The notes under the pieces are model-generated. The model was not told the origin of the DNA and did no database searches. It saw only the letters and a program-made list of their open reading frames with translations. Below are positions 15,718-25,771 of a stretch of 64,000 nt of DNA, piece after piece. The stretch is taken from positions 396,677 to 460,676 of the forward strand of contig JASEIU010000001.1 in assembly GCA_030017715.1 (NCBI GenBank), given 5' to 3'. This DNA comes from Candidatus Saccharicenans sp. Its GTDB lineage: Bacteria; Acidobacteriota; Aminicenantia; Aminicenantales; Saccharicenantaceae. The translations under genes and the position numbers were made by a program. Numbering within the stretch: position 1 is the stretch's first letter; every line of letters starts with the position of its first letter.

Positions 15718-17574
15718 ATGGCGGTGGCGGGATATCACGGCAGGGTGCTCGAGGTAGATCTCAGCTCCGGAGACATCAGGGTGAGGCCGCTTCAGGCAGA
15801 GGATGTGCTGCTCTATCTGGGAGGCCGCGGGCTCGGCACGAAGCTCCTTTACGACCGGATTGACCCGACGGTTGACCCGCTCGGACCGGACAACGTCATC
15901 GTCATCGCCACTTCGCCGCTAATCGGCTCGCAGGCGCCAACCGCTGCCCGCGGGCACATGGTTTACAAATCCCCCCTCACCGGCTACATCGGGACTTCCA
16001 ACTCGGGCGGAGCCTGGGCATACGGTTTCAAAGCCACTGGCTACGACGCCCTGGCCATCCGCGGCCGGGCCCCCCATCCGGTGTTCATTGACATCACTCC
16101 GGAGAAGGTGGAAATCCGCGACGCCGGCCACCTCTGGGGGAAAAACACCCACGAAACGACCGACATCCTGACAGCCGAAAGCGCCCCGGGAAATCCCTGC
16201 CGGGCTCTGGTTATTGGACCGGCCGGGGAAAACCTCGTCCGCTACGCCGCCGTCGCCAACGAGAGAAACCGCGTATACGGTCGCTGTGGTCCGGGAGCGG
16301 TTTTCGGCAGCAAGCGCCTTAAAGCCATCCGTGTTCGCGGCAAGGAAAAAATCACCATCGCCGACGAAGCCCGCTACCGCGCCGGCCTCGACCAGGCGCT
16401 CTACCTGATGAAGCAAGCCCCGATCACCAAACGGCTGCTGCGCGAGCTCGGCACCTCGGGTCTCATCCTGCTCATCAACCTCATCAACATGCTGCCGCAC
16501 CGTAACTTCCAGGATGTCGAGCACGACGAAGAAAAGCTCGAGCGGGTGAGCGGCGAATATATAGCCCGCAATTACCTGGAAAAAGCCGGCTCCTGCTATC
16601 TATGTCCGATCGGCTGCCAGCGTCACACGGCGGTTAAAGGCGCCGACGGCTCGGTTCGTCGCGGCGAAGGTCCCGAGTACGAAACAGCCGTCCTCATGGG
16701 TCCTGTCTGCGACATCTACGATATGGACGCCATCATCCGGGCGAATTACTTGGCGAATGAGCTTGGCCTCGACACGATTTCTTTCGGCGGTACGGTGGCC
16801 TGCGTCATGGAGCTTTATGAGCGCGGCTATCTCACGCCCGAGCAGACCGGCGGTCTTGAGCTGCGTTTCGGCCGCGCTGACCTTCTGGAAAAGCTGGTTG
16901 AACTTACCGCTCACCGCCAGGGAATCGGCGATCTCCTGGCCGAAGGCTCCTACCGCCTGGCTGAACGCTGCGGCCACCCGGAACGCGCCATGCACGTGAA
17001 GAAGCTGGAAATCCCCGGCTACGACCCGCGAGCCTCCTACGCTCAGGCTCTCGGTTATATGACCTCTCCCACCGGAGCCTGCCACCTGCGCGGCGGTTAT
17101 GCCGTCTCGTTAGCCTTTTTCGGCGGCACCCGCGAAATTCCGCGCTTCAGTCTGCTGCAGTCGCCGATTGCCATCCGCAACATGCAGAATACCGGGATTC
17201 TTCAGGACAGCCTGGGCATCTGTCGGTTCACCGGGTTTGCCTTTTCGGTTGACCCGTGGGCAAGAATCGTAAGCGGGCTGACAGGCCAGGATTTTTCAAC
17301 CGCCCGCCTGGAGGAAATCGCCAACCGCATCGCCTCGCTCGAACGCCTGTTCAACCTTGAAGCCGGCCTTAACCCGGAGGAAGAAGACCTGCTTCCCGCC
17401 CGTTTTGCCGAAGTGCCCATCATGGCTGAAGGCAAGCCGCGCGCGGTGACGCTCGAAAGTCAGCTTCAGATGCGCCGCGATTACTACCGGGCCCGGGGCT
17501 GGAACGACGACGGACGCCCCGGCCAAGAATTCCTGCGCCATATGAAGATTCAGAGAAGAAATAATCGAATCTAA
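15718..17574 (+). CDS. Aldehyde:ferredoxin oxidoreductase (tungsten/molybdopterin)
   Basis: 618 residues from ATG 15718 (AGAGGAAG upstream). The N-terminal domain has VLEVDLSSGDI, YLGGRGLGTKLLYD and SPLTGYIGTSNSGGAWAYGF, typical of the pterin-binding fold. The [4Fe-4S] ligands are CYLCPIGC at about residues 293-300 with a fourth Cys in DSLGICRFTG near residue 500. These enzymes oxidise aldehydes to carboxylates and pass electrons to ferredoxin in the cytoplasm of anaerobes. The class II aldolase gene follows 28 bases downstream on the same strand, so aldehyde produced there may be its substrate. Full length for the family. Confidence 0.93.
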   Translation: MAVAGYHGRVLEVDLSSGDIRVRPLQAEDVLLYLGGRGLGTKLLYDRIDPTVDPLGPDNVIVIATSPLIGSQAPTAARGHMVYKSPLTGYIGTSNSGGAWAYGFKATGYDALAIRGRAPHPVFIDITPEKVEIRDAGHLWGKNTHETTDILTAESAPGNPCRALVIGPAGENLVRYAAVANERNRVYGRCGPGAVFGSKRLKAIRVRGKEKITIADEARYRAGLDQALYLMKQAPITKRLLRELGTSGLILLINLINMLPHRNFQDVEHDEEKLERVSGEYIARNYLEKAGSCYLCPIGCQRHTAVKGADGSVRRGEGPEYETAVLMGPVCDIYDMDAIIRANYLANELGLDTISFGGTVACVMELYERGYLTPEQTGGLELRFGRADLLEKLVELTAHRQGIGDLLAEGSYRLAERCGHPERAMHVKKLEIPGYDPRASYAQALGYMTSPTGACHLRGGYAVSLAFFGGTREIPRFSLLQSPIAIRNMQNTGILQDSLGICRFTGFAFSVDPWARIVSGLTGQDFSTARLEEIANRIASLERLFNLEAGLNPEEEDLLPARFAEVPIMAEGKPRAVTLESQLQMRRDYYRARGWNDDGRPGQEFLRHMKIQRRNNRI

Positions 17575-17602
17575 TCCGTGAAATTTTAAGAGGAGTTCTG
17601 AG

Positions 17603-18991
17603 ATGGCAACTCACAAATGGCAGACCAGCGAGGAAATCTTCCGTCTCTTTCGCTCGATCGGCCGGGCCTCGCTCCTCTACGACATTCAGGACAGCCACAG
17701 CGGGAACATGGCCATGCGCTGGCGCAACCAAGCAGGCGAAGAAATCGTGGTGATAACCGCCACCGGCTCTCAAAAAGGCGACCTCGAGCCCAACCACCTC
17801 TGCTACCTCTCGCCGGCGGAGACTGATTTCGGCTATTACAAAGCCTCTTCCGAGACCGACATCCACGTGCGCATACTTTCTCTTCCGGGTGCTCAGGCTT
17901 CGATGCACGCACATGTGAAGGAGCTGGTGATGGCCACACTCGACGACCAGCCGGGGCCGAAAACGCCGCCGCCATTCGTGCCGGTCGACCCGCTGGCTTT
18001 TTACCATCTCGGGCCGGAAATCCCGGTCGACTGGTTTGCCGTGCCGAGCGGTTCTCCGGAGATGGCTAAAACCATTCCCGCCCGCCTGGCCGAGCATCCG
18101 CTCACCATCATCTACGGACACGGCGCGATGACTCGCGGGCGAACGCTCAAGGAGGCTTTTTACCATCTCTGCCTGGCAAACAACGCCGGTTATATCGTGA
18201 GGTTAATCGAAAGGCAGATAACGCCGCGAAATGTCGATTCCGGCTCTAAAGACGATGCTTCTGAAGTCCTGAAGGCCCGCCGCCAGGCTTTTCTCCAGGA
18301 GCTGCGAACGAAAATAAAGGCCGCGCCCGAGCGGCATTTTCATTTTAAACCGCCCGCCTACAACATCGAAATCGACGGCCGCTGCGATTTTCCCGACGAG
18401 GACGAAATTCTTAAAGAATTCCGAAAGGCCGGAAACCGCATTTTCGAGTCGCGCCTTTCCCCTTTCCACACCGGCTCGATGTCAGTGCGCGGAGTGGATT
18501 ATCTGCTGTATGCGCCGCAGGCTTCGAGGCCGTATGAAGTTGGCGGGCCGCTTTTGAGGCTTCCGCTTGCGCCCGCGCCGGGCGATGACCGCGAGCTTGA
18601 ACTCCACAAAAAAATTTACGCTGAGAGCGACTTCCAGACGGTTATGCACTGCTATCTGCCTGAAGCCGAAGCCCACGCTCATTACATCTACCCGGGCGAG
18701 GACCGACCGCTCGACCGGATTGTGCCGGTTGACGCCGAAGGAAGCTTCCTGTACTTAGCGATACCGGTCACCGGTCCCGACGTAAGCGATGAGGAGCTCA
18801 TCCGGCTGCTTCATGACTACAAGCTGGTGGTGGTGCGCGGCGGTGGAGTCTGGGCGGTGGGCAGCCAGTCGCTGAGCGAGGTCCTCCACCACCCTTCATC
18901 GCTTCGCGAAATCTGCCTGTACCGCATCGCCGCCAGCGAACGAGGCCTCGACCTCCGCCGGATGGAGCCGGAAAAAGCCAGCCGCTGGTAG
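17603..18991 (+). CDS. Tandem class II aldolase/adducin-domain protein
   Basis: ATG 17603 behind AGAGGAGTTCTG. 462 residues fold into two consecutive class II aldolase (fuculose-1-phosphate aldolase-like) modules. Module 1 (~1-210) keeps SHSGNMAMR, the metal pair HAHVKE at about residue 101 and GHGAMTRG at about 172. Module 2 (~255-455) has the same order of landmarks (HTGSMSVR, MHCYLPEAEAHAHY) but VVVRGGGVWAVG where GHG should be. The second metal site is therefore altered and that half may be structural or regulatory. Paired with AOR upstream: retro-aldol cleavage would yield an aldehyde for it. Substrate unknown. Confidence 0.8.
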   Translation: MATHKWQTSEEIFRLFRSIGRASLLYDIQDSHSGNMAMRWRNQAGEEIVVITATGSQKGDLEPNHLCYLSPAETDFGYYKASSETDIHVRILSLPGAQASMHAHVKELVMATLDDQPGPKTPPPFVPVDPLAFYHLGPEIPVDWFAVPSGSPEMAKTIPARLAEHPLTIIYGHGAMTRGRTLKEAFYHLCLANNAGYIVRLIERQITPRNVDSGSKDDASEVLKARRQAFLQELRTKIKAAPERHFHFKPPAYNIEIDGRCDFPDEDEILKEFRKAGNRIFESRLSPFHTGSMSVRGVDYLLYAPQASRPYEVGGPLLRLPLAPAPGDDRELELHKKIYAESDFQTVMHCYLPEAEAHAHYIYPGEDRPLDRIVPVDAEGSFLYLAIPVTGPDVSDEELIRLLHDYKLVVVRGGGVWAVGSQSLSEVLHHPSSLREICLYRIAASERGLDLRRMEPEKASRW

Positions 18992-19791
18992 GCCCAGACT
19001 GTGAAAAAATCATTTTTGAAATTTCCAGGCGGGGTTGTTTGCCCGTCATATTTTCCGATGTCATATTTTTGCCTCGTATTTTGTTCCGGAAATTTTAGTA
19101 GGGCTTATAACTTAAGGCTATATTTTCGTTTGATTAAAAATTCTTAAAAGCGGGCCAGAAAAAATTTCCCCTTTCTTCTGCGATAGAAAAAATCGTTGAA
19201 ATGCCCGGAACCGTGAATATTTTGTGAGCGAACGATAAACGCTTCGTTGTCAGGGCCGGTGTTTAGAAGAACGGACGTAAAAAGAAGTATCCACTCAACG
19301 TTCTGGTCAGGCCCGGTTCTAAACAAAAGGGCAAACCCCTTTGGTTTCTGTGACCTTCGGCAGTTAAGTCCGGAGGGTGGCGCACCCTGTCTCCGGCCGC
19401 CCGCAGCGGAAGAGGTTCCCCACGGGGGAGGTGTGGAGTGAGGACGGAGAGTGGCCTGCGGCGACAGGATTCTCCGGCTAATATCAGCCGCCACGAAAAC
19501 GGAGAGAATATTAATGCCAGAGGGCGGCCCGGACTGTCTTCTGCCACTTAAAGCTTAAGCGGCTCCTTACGCCGGGTCAGTGTTGCGAGGAAGGTGGCAG
19601 TGCTCAGCGACTGGAGTCCATTCCCAATTGGAGCCATCAATGAAACGAAGCTGATTTTATGAAAAGAAACATTTAACACTCTCCCTTCATTTGTGATATA
19701 TAAAATTTCGCCAATTAATCTGGAGGATATTCGGATAAAATTGGAGTAAAATCAAAGTCGGAACGTTAAAGCCGACTAAAAAATAAAATGA
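18992..19791. other. Long intergenic region holding one structured repeat module
   Basis: AT-rich on both flanks. The middle (19375-19515) is a GC-rich block of short hairpins, annotated separately, that recurs upstream of hcp. No open frame with a ribosome site and no terminator with a T tract. Confidence 0.5.
19375..19515 (+). repeat. Hairpin-rich repeat module, copy 1
   Basis: Contains GGGTGGCGCACCC (perfect 5-bp hairpin), TGTCTCCG, CCGCCCGCAGCGG (hairpin) and GGAAGAGGTTCC (hairpin), followed ~60 bases on by AATATCAGCC and AAAACGGAGAG. The same ordered elements recur at 22461-22542. Two copies with conserved helices and variable linkers suggest a structured repeat or small RNA family. Confidence 0.45.
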
Positions 19792-20382
19792 TTGAATCAG
19801 GTTGAAAGAACCGTGAAAGAAACCCAACATCTGACTGCACTGTTCAAGCAAAAGGCCGAAGCGGTTTCGGCTGAAGTCTTTATCGCCCCCGACTTTCCGG
19901 GCGCTTTAAGCCTGGCTCTGGATTGGCTGAGGAAAGAACAAAAAACGAAAATCACGGCCGACGACAGAATTGCCGGGCTGCTGGCCGGCCAGGAGCTTTC
20001 TGGCCTCGGCCTGGTGTTTCCCGACCGCCCGGAAAAATTCGCCGAGCTTCAGGCCGCTTTGGTGGAGGCTGATTTCGGGGTGGCCGAAACCGGGACCCTG
20101 GTCCATCTGAGCGCCACTCCTCGCGACCTGTGGCGCTGGACTCTTCCCGAAAACTGCCTGGCCTTTCTTGACAGGGGGAAATTGGCCGCCAGCATGGATA
20201 ACCTCCTGGAAGCGCTCAACGCCTATCTGTCGTCGGGCCAGGTTGAGGGCCAGGGCAGCCCGGCCAACGAGGTCAAGCAGATTTCCTTTGTCACCGGGCC
20301 GAGTCGCACGGCTGATATTGAAGGCCAGCTTGAGCTCGGCGTCCACGGACCGCTGCGCCTTTTGATTTTTATCTACGGCTGA
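19792..20382 (+). CDS. LUD-domain protein, LutC-like
   Basis: 196 residues from a TTG at 19792; there is no good ribosome site, and a GTG at 19813 is an alternative. The pattern fits LutC/YkgG proteins of the lactate-utilisation (LUD) family: a middle strand-turn ending EADFGVAETGTLVHLS and the C-terminal FVTGPSRTADIEGQLELGVHG, in which SRTADIE and the final HGP are highly characteristic. LutC partners iron-sulfur proteins LutA and LutB in oxidising L-lactate to pyruvate. Here it stands alone, 6.4 kb upstream of a LutB-LutA fusion on the same strand with unrelated genes between. Call firm, start uncertain. Confidence 0.8.
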   Translation: MNQVERTVKETQHLTALFKQKAEAVSAEVFIAPDFPGALSLALDWLRKEQKTKITADDRIAGLLAGQELSGLGLVFPDRPEKFAELQAALVEADFGVAETGTLVHLSATPRDLWRWTLPENCLAFLDRGKLAASMDNLLEALNAYLSSGQVEGQGSPANEVKQISFVTGPSRTADIEGQLELGVHGPLRLLIFIYG

Positions 20383-20422
20383 GCCTTTTGCGGGCGTCTG
20401 GCCTGGATTGGCCCGCCGACCC

Positions 20423-21985
20423 CTAATTTATTTTTAAGCCGGAAGCCTCGGCCATGGCCTGAAAAATCTGGGTGTTGTCTATTAGTTGAGTGCCAGGATA
20501 CCAGGCGCCCCGGTATTTTTTTACATATTCATGGCCGCCGCCCTTTCTATAAACATAAACCATGACCGGTTCGTTGGTGTGTCCGGTGGTCGAGTAAGTG
20601 ACCAGGTCGTAGACGCCGGGTTGGCCGTTTTGAGCTGGTTGACCGACCGGCAGCCGGCCCTGGCCGAGAAGCGGTTTTCCCTTTTCATCTCTTTTAAGCC
20701 TCATATAACTGTTGGCATGGTCGACAGTAACGATGAGCAGGGTATTGGTCCAATCCATATCATCGCCGGGTCGGTTGACGAAGTCGATGGCTGTTTTGAC
20801 CGCCTCATTTAAGTCCCAGACAGCTCCGATCATATGCGGATAGTCGTTGTCGTGATTGGCCCAGTCGATGTCGCCCTGCTCAAACATAACGAAAAAGCCG
20901 TTGGGGTTTTCCGAAAGGACTCTGAGGGTAGCCGCCACCGCTTCCTTGAGCAGGGGGTTTTCGTGAGTTTGTCTTTTGATAGCCGGGTGTCCCGGGTTGT
21001 TTTCGGGGAGAGGGGGCTCAAAACTGCCGTCCGGCCCGCCAAAAAGGGCGAACAGTTTTTTCCTGTTCCACACGGCTAGCTCGGCGGCTTTCAGCAGGGC
21101 CTGACCACCGTCCTGGCCTGGTTCTCTCTCGATGAAAATATAGTCGGGCAGATGGCCGTTTTTAAGGTCGTTGTAGTCAGGCTCTGAGATGAAATTGAAT
21201 TGGCCGGTGCCGGAGGGGCCGGGATAGCCGCCTCCGATGACCACCTCGGGCCTGGTTTCCTTTATTATTTCCCCGGCTATCTGGAGATAATTGCTCCGCT
21301 TGACGTTGTGGCTGACAAAGGCCGCCGGCGTTACGTGGCTGAAAGGGACGGTGCTGACCGCCCCGATGGAGGCGCCCCTTTGTTCACGCATCATTTCAGC
21401 CACTGTCTTCAAGCGCCCGTCCGGCGGATCTCCGGGCAGCCAGGACAGATTGCCTTCGTCGGTCTTGTAGCCGGTGCCCATGGCTGTGGCCGCGGCGGCC
21501 GAATCGGCAGCCGGAATCTTGGCCTTTTTTCCTTCGGGCGGAACGGGGAGAGGGGTCAGAAAATAATCTTTCCGGCCTGACCGATCGAGCGGGAAGGGCC
21601 ATTGCCCGCCCAGGTTCGGATCGTAACCCAGCTTCGGGTCGAAGGAGGCCGGGTCGTAAAAGGGCCGGCTGTGCTTAAAAGCGAACTGGTTATAGGTGGT
21701 CACGTCCCAGGTGGTGCAGGGCAGACGGTAGAATTCAGAGCTGTGCCAGGCGAGATTCATCTGTTGTCCGTAAAGATACAGGCTGGCTGCGATTTCGTGC
21801 TCGAGCTGCATGCCGTCGCCGATGAAAAGAATGATGTGTTTTACCGGATGTTCGGGCGCTTCCGGCTGAAGCCTGGCCAGTCTGAAGAGGTGAGAACGAT
21901 TGAGGTAGAGAAGGAAGATAGAAGAAATAACTAGAACGATAATTATGAATAAGGTTGTTTTTTTGTTGAAAGTTTTTGTGGCCAT
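20423..21985 (-). CDS. Membrane-anchored alkaline phosphatase
   Basis: The start at ATG 21985 is chosen for AAAGGAAAA upstream; a TTG five codons earlier lacks a site. Residues ~10-30 are a hydrophobic anchor (LFIIIVLVISSIFLLYL). The PhoA superfamily core is clear: HIILFIGDGM (metal Asp), AADSAAAATAMGTGYKT with the nucleophilic Ser after Asp, FSHVTPAAFVSHNV, FVMFEQGDIDWANHDND and TVDHANSY, and a late GHTNEPVMVY metal His. About 520 residues. It hydrolyses phosphate monoesters outside the cytoplasm. The C-terminus converges on the LutC-like gene with a 40-base gap. No Pho-box-like sequence noticed. Confidence 0.9.
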   Translation of the reverse strand: MATKTFNKKTTLFIIIVLVISSIFLLYLNRSHLFRLARLQPEAPEHPVKHIILFIGDGMQLEHEIAASLYLYGQQMNLAWHSSEFYRLPCTTWDVTTYNQFAFKHSRPFYDPASFDPKLGYDPNLGGQWPFPLDRSGRKDYFLTPLPVPPEGKKAKIPAADSAAAATAMGTGYKTDEGNLSWLPGDPPDGRLKTVAEMMREQRGASIGAVSTVPFSHVTPAAFVSHNVKRSNYLQIAGEIIKETRPEVVIGGGYPGPSGTGQFNFISEPDYNDLKNGHLPDYIFIEREPGQDGGQALLKAAELAVWNRKKLFALFGGPDGSFEPPLPENNPGHPAIKRQTHENPLLKEAVAATLRVLSENPNGFFVMFEQGDIDWANHDNDYPHMIGAVWDLNEAVKTAIDFVNRPGDDMDWTNTLLIVTVDHANSYMRLKRDEKGKPLLGQGRLPVGQPAQNGQPGVYDLVTYSTTGHTNEPVMVYVYRKGGGHEYVKKYRGAWYPGTQLIDNTQIFQAMAEASGLKIN

Positions 21986-22743
21986 TTTTCCTTTTATCAA
22001 TTATACGCCGGTTTAATTTCTGGCCTGTTTCTGAATTTGAAATAATATTTTGCCTGAAAATCTGACCTTTTTCTAATACTTTTCTGTGAATAAGCGCCAA
22101 AGATTGATGATTTTTTCAAATTCATCTCCCGACTGGTTGATCAAAAGAAAAATATCTGGTCGAATAACAATAAGATTTCCTTGGACCGGGAGCGGCCTTT
22201 AGAGGCACAGCCTCAAAGAGAGATTAAAAGAAGTGTCTTCGCAGCCTTTTGATCAGCCCCGGCTCTGACCAAACGATGAAGCCTCTCTGTTTCCCTGACC
22301 GGCGGCAATAAAGGCCGTAGGGTGGCCCGGCCTGACAGGCCCCTCCTTAAATTTTCAGCCAAAAAAACGGCGAGAATCCGATCTCCGGAGCGCGGCCCAG
22401 CCCGGCAGGACGTTCTTTTCAATCGGGCCAATAATGAATAGCAGAGCCTGGGTTTTAAGAGGGTGGCACGGCCTGTCTCCGAACCGCACGCAGCGGAAGG
22501 GGTTCCCGGAATTTCAGCCAAAAAAGAAACGGAGAGGCTATCACAAAAAGAAAAATTTATTAATTTTCCCTCCATTTATGGGGTGCAACGTTTTGCTAAC
22601 TAATCTGGAGCGGACTGTCGAAAAGGTAGCAGGGGAAAGATAATTTTTTCATTTCAGTTTCAGGCGGCCTGAGGATTGGGTATAATGTAAGCCAAGGTCT
22701 TAATAGAAAATATGTTAAGTTTCGGGCGAAAAGGAGAATTTTT
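21986..22743. other. Long intergenic region with the second structured repeat and hcp promoter
   Basis: Contains a repeat block (22319-22542, annotated separately). Downstream, TATAAT at 22681-22686 lies about 60 bases before the hcp start; a matching -35 is weak (TTTCAG region). The rest is AT-rich and unassigned. Confidence 0.45.
22319..22542 (+). repeat. Hairpin-rich repeat module, copies 2 and 3 in tandem
   Basis: Two related units: GGGTGGCCCGGCCTGACAGG followed by AAATTTTCAGCC and AACGGCGAGA (22319-22379), and GGGTGGCACGGCCTGTCTCC, CCGCACGCAGCGG, GGAAGGGGTTCC, GGAATTTCAGCC, AAACGGAGAGGC (22461-22542). The second matches copy 1 at 19375-19515 in sequence and order. GCCTCTCTGTTTC near 22290 is an inverted counterpart of the end of the block. 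Confidence 0.45.
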
Positions 22744-24393
22744 ATGAGCATGTTCTGTTATCAATGCCAGGAAGCGTTAAAAAACGTCGGCTGCACTCAG
22801 ATCGGGGTTTGCTCCAAGACCGCCGGGGTGGCCAACCTCCAGGACCTTCTGATTTACAGTCTGAAGGGCATCTCCGTTTTGAATTTGAAGGCCCGGGAGC
22901 TGGGATTTAATCGGGAAGAAACAGATAAGTTCATCATAGAGGGGCTTTTCTCCACGGTAACCAACGTCAATTTCGATAAGAAATTTTTTCTGGAAAGGAT
23001 AAAGCAGGCCGTCGGTTTGAGGGAAAGCCTGAAAACCGAACTCCAACAGGCGGGAGTTGATGCTTCTGAGCTCGAGAAAAACCCGGCGCTTTCCTGGAAG
23101 TACAGTTCTGAAAGCGAGCTTGAGACGCTGGCGGCTAAAGTTGGTGTGCTGGCGACGGCGGATGAGGATATAAGGTCACTCCGGGAAATCATAACTTACG
23201 GCCTTAAAGGAATAGCCGCCTATGCCTACCACGCCCGGCAACTCGGTTTTAGGGATGAAGGCATCCACGAGTTTATGGAAAAGGCCCTGGCGGCCACCCT
23301 CGACGATTCGGTTGGCCTGGAGCGGTATGTGGCCATGGTGCTGGAGACAGGAAAGTATGGCGTTGAGACCATGGCTCTTCTCGATAAAGCCAACACTTCC
23401 ACCTACGGTCATCCGGAAATCACCAAGGTTGATATCGGGGTACGGCAGAACCCTGGAATTCTGGTCAGCGGCCATGACCTGAAGGATATGGAAGAGCTTC
23501 TGGAGCAGACGGCCGGGACAGGGGTGGACGTTTACACTCACGGCGAGATGCTTCCGGCTCAATACTATCCGGCCTTCAAGAAGTATCCGCACTTTGCCGG
23601 AAATTACGGTAGCTCCTGGTGGCTTCAGTATAAGGAATTTGAGACCTTTAAGGGGCCGATTCTGATGACCACCAACTGCCTGATACCGCCGCGGGATTCC
23701 TACCGCGACCGGGTTTATACCACCGGAGTAGTTGGATTCAGCGGGCTCAAGCACATTCCGGAAGGGAAGTATGGCCGGAAGGATTTCTCGGAGATCATAG
23801 AGCACGCCAAGCGCTGCCAGCCGCCGGTTGAGATTGAGAGGGGTGAGATTGTCGGCGGTTTTGCCCATCATCAGGTAACGCTGCTGGCGGATAAAGTGGT
23901 TGAGGCCGTAAAGAGCGGGGCTATCAGAAGATTCTTCGTTATGGCCGGCTGCGACGGGCGGATGAAGAACCGGGAGTATTACACCGAGTTTGCGAAGGCT
24001 CTACCCAAGGATACGGTAATTCTGACTGCCGGCTGCGCCAAGTACAGATACAACAAGCTCCCGCTGGGCGAGATAGGCGGCCTTCCGCGGGTGCTGGATG
24101 CCGGTCAGTGCAACGACTCTTACTCGCTGGCTGTTATCGCCCTGAAGCTCAAAGAAATTTTCGGGCTGGCCGACCTCAATGAGCTTCCGATTTCCTACAA
24201 TATCGCCTGGTATGAGCAGAAGGCGGTGATTGTGCTGCTGGCTCTGCTTTACCTCGGGGTGAAAAACATTCATCTGGGACCGACGCTGCCGGCTTTTCTG
24301 TCGCCGAACGTGGCTAAGGTGCTGGTGGAAAAATTTGGCCTTGCGGGTGTCGGCACGGTCGAAGACGACCTTAAGCTTTTCCTGGGCCAGTGA
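22744..24393 (+). CDS. hcp: Hybrid cluster protein (hydroxylamine reductase)
   Basis: 549 residues from ATG 22744, with AAAAGGAGAATTTTT upstream. The N-terminal cluster ligands are Cys5, Cys8, Cys17 and Cys23 ([22 protein letters not shown]), the C-x2-C-x8-C-x5-C arrangement of strict anaerobes. Hybrid-cluster ligands follow: the [11 protein letters not shown] region, [29 protein letters not shown] and [10 protein letters not shown]. Hcp reduces hydroxylamine and is now mainly seen as a nitric-oxide reductase/S-nitrosylase in the cytoplasm, protecting against nitrosative stress. No Hcr reductase gene is adjacent. Single gene with a long leader containing a repeated structured block. Confidence 0.96.
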   Translation: MSMFCYQCQEALKNVGCTQIGVCSKTAGVANLQDLLIYSLKGISVLNLKARELGFNREETDKFIIEGLFSTVTNVNFDKKFFLERIKQAVGLRESLKTELQQAGVDASELEKNPALSWKYSSESELETLAAKVGVLATADEDIRSLREIITYGLKGIAAYAYHARQLGFRDEGIHEFMEKALAATLDDSVGLERYVAMVLETGKYGVETMALLDKANTSTYGHPEITKVDIGVRQNPGILVSGHDLKDMEELLEQTAGTGVDVYTHGEMLPAQYYPAFKKYPHFAGNYGSSWWLQYKEFETFKGPILMTTNCLIPPRDSYRDRVYTTGVVGFSGLKHIPEGKYGRKDFSEIIEHAKRCQPPVEIERGEIVGGFAHHQVTLLADKVVEAVKSGAIRRFFVMAGCDGRMKNREYYTEFAKALPKDTVILTAGCAKYRYNKLPLGEIGGLPRVLDAGQCNDSYSLAVIALKLKEIFGLADLNELPISYNIAWYEQKAVIVLLALLYLGVKNIHLGPTLPAFLSPNVAKVLVEKFGLAGVGTVEDDLKLFLGQ

Positions 24394-24914
24394 ACGGGCG
24401 CCGCGGGGAATCGGCAGTTCAGAACGACTCCGGAACGACCTGAGCTATTTTCCTAACCTCGAAATAATAGGATACTTAACGGGTGATTGCTCTCTCTTTC
24501 TGCCTCAGGAACTTCTGTGTCCTCCGGTTTATGTGAGGTGTGAGAGAAGGCGATTGTTTTAAATGTCAATTAAAATAAGAGACAAAACACAGGTTAGTTT
24601 TATTTATCGAATTAAAACAAAAAGCAAAGGGAAATAACTTTTTTATTAAGAAAGGCTTTTTATATAAAAACGGACCATGGAAAACAAAACCTTGATAATC
24701 TTAGGTGAAAACTGATTAAGGTCAGAAATCACCAGCCAGGAAATTGATCTGGTTTTTGCCTTTCGTCTCTCCTTTCCGAAGATGATGGGTAGATAAGAGT
24801 TTAGAAGCCAGATTTCTAAAAGTTATGGTCAGGCCGTGATAAGGGGAAAGTTCATGGTCGAAGGTTTATATGAGAAAGGCAAGCGGTCAGTAAATAAAAT
24901 GAGAAGTGGGGGGC
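24394..24914. other. AT-rich intergenic region, nothing recognised
   Basis: Lies between the converging stop codons of hcp and arsM. No T-tract terminator, repeat or RNA gene recognised. Confidence 0.5.
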
Positions 24915-25751
24915 TCAGGGTTTTTCGGCCCGGATACTTATGCTCACCACCGAGGATAGACTCTCCATAAGTTTCTCCGGAGAAAGACCGAGTGCCCGGC
25001 TCATTTCGCTCACCCGGGCTTCTTCGACCAGGAGTTCGGCCGGAAAGTTCTTTTCAGCCACAATTTTTATGTTCATAAAACCCGCGGCTTCGACGGTTGA
25101 GATGTAATCTTCCTCAGTCAGGGCGCCGGCCACGCAGGCCACATAAGCCTCAAGCGAGCGGCTGAGCTCTTCCGGCAGCGGCCGGGTAAGCGCCAGGTCG
25201 GAGACCACCAGCCTTCCGCCCGGGCGAAGCGCGCGGAAAGCTTCGCGCAAAACTCGTGGCTTGTCGGTTGACAGGTTGATTACACAGTTGGAGATGATGA
25301 CGTCAACGCTGGAGTCGGGCACGGGAAGATTTTCGATTTCTCCCAGCCTGAATTCCACATTGGAGTAGCCGCCCCGGCTGGCGTTGGCTCTGGCCCGGTC
25401 GATCATTTCCGGCGTCATGTCCACGCCGATCACCCGGCCGGCGGGGCCGACGCGGCGGGCGGCCAGAAAACAGTCAATTCCGGCGCCCGAACCGAGGTCG
25501 AGGACGACGTCGCCCGGTTTGAGTTCAGCCAGCGCCGTGGGATGGCCGCAGCCCAGCCCGAGATTGGCTTCTGCGGGAATTGTTTTCAGCTCTTCCTCTG
25601 AGTAGCCGACTGCCAGCCCAGACGTTGGCGAGGCATCTGGTTCGGAGCAGCAGCAGGAAGATGGTTGCTGACAGCAGGATTGCCCGGACCGGGCTAAGGA
25701 GCCATACCGTTTGCGGACTGTCTTTTTTATTTCCTCGTCTTTTATCTTCAA
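24915..25751 (-). CDS. arsM: Arsenite S-adenosylmethionine methyltransferase
   Basis: Starts at a TTG (25751) 8 bases after AGGAGG. 278 residues: a Cys-rich N-terminus (SCCQQPSSCCCSE), then the SAM-binding Rossmann core VVLDLGSGAGIDCFLAARRV and GVDMTPEMIDRARANA. The three cysteines used by ArsM to bind As(III) are visible in GLGCGHP (~68), SNCVINLS (~150) and AYVACVAGAL (~200). It methylates arsenite to volatile or less toxic forms. The AbrB-type regulator gene ends 20 bases upstream on the same strand, so the two form an operon and the regulator may sense the metalloid. Confidence 0.9.
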   Translation of the reverse strand: MKIKDEEIKKTVRKRYGSLARSGQSCCQQPSSCCCSEPDASPTSGLAVGYSEEELKTIPAEANLGLGCGHPTALAELKPGDVVLDLGSGAGIDCFLAARRVGPAGRVIGVDMTPEMIDRARANASRGGYSNVEFRLGEIENLPVPDSSVDVIISNCVINLSTDKPRVLREAFRALRPGGRLVVSDLALTRPLPEELSRSLEAYVACVAGALTEEDYISTVEAAGFMNIKIVAEKNFPAELLVEEARVSEMSRALGLSPEKLMESLSSVVSISIRAEKP

Positions 25752-25771
25752 GGGCCACCTCCTGTTCAGGT

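Noticed and set aside
15919-16524. A 201-codon minus-strand frame inside AOR
   Set aside because: Shadow of AOR, which carries its full cofactor signature.
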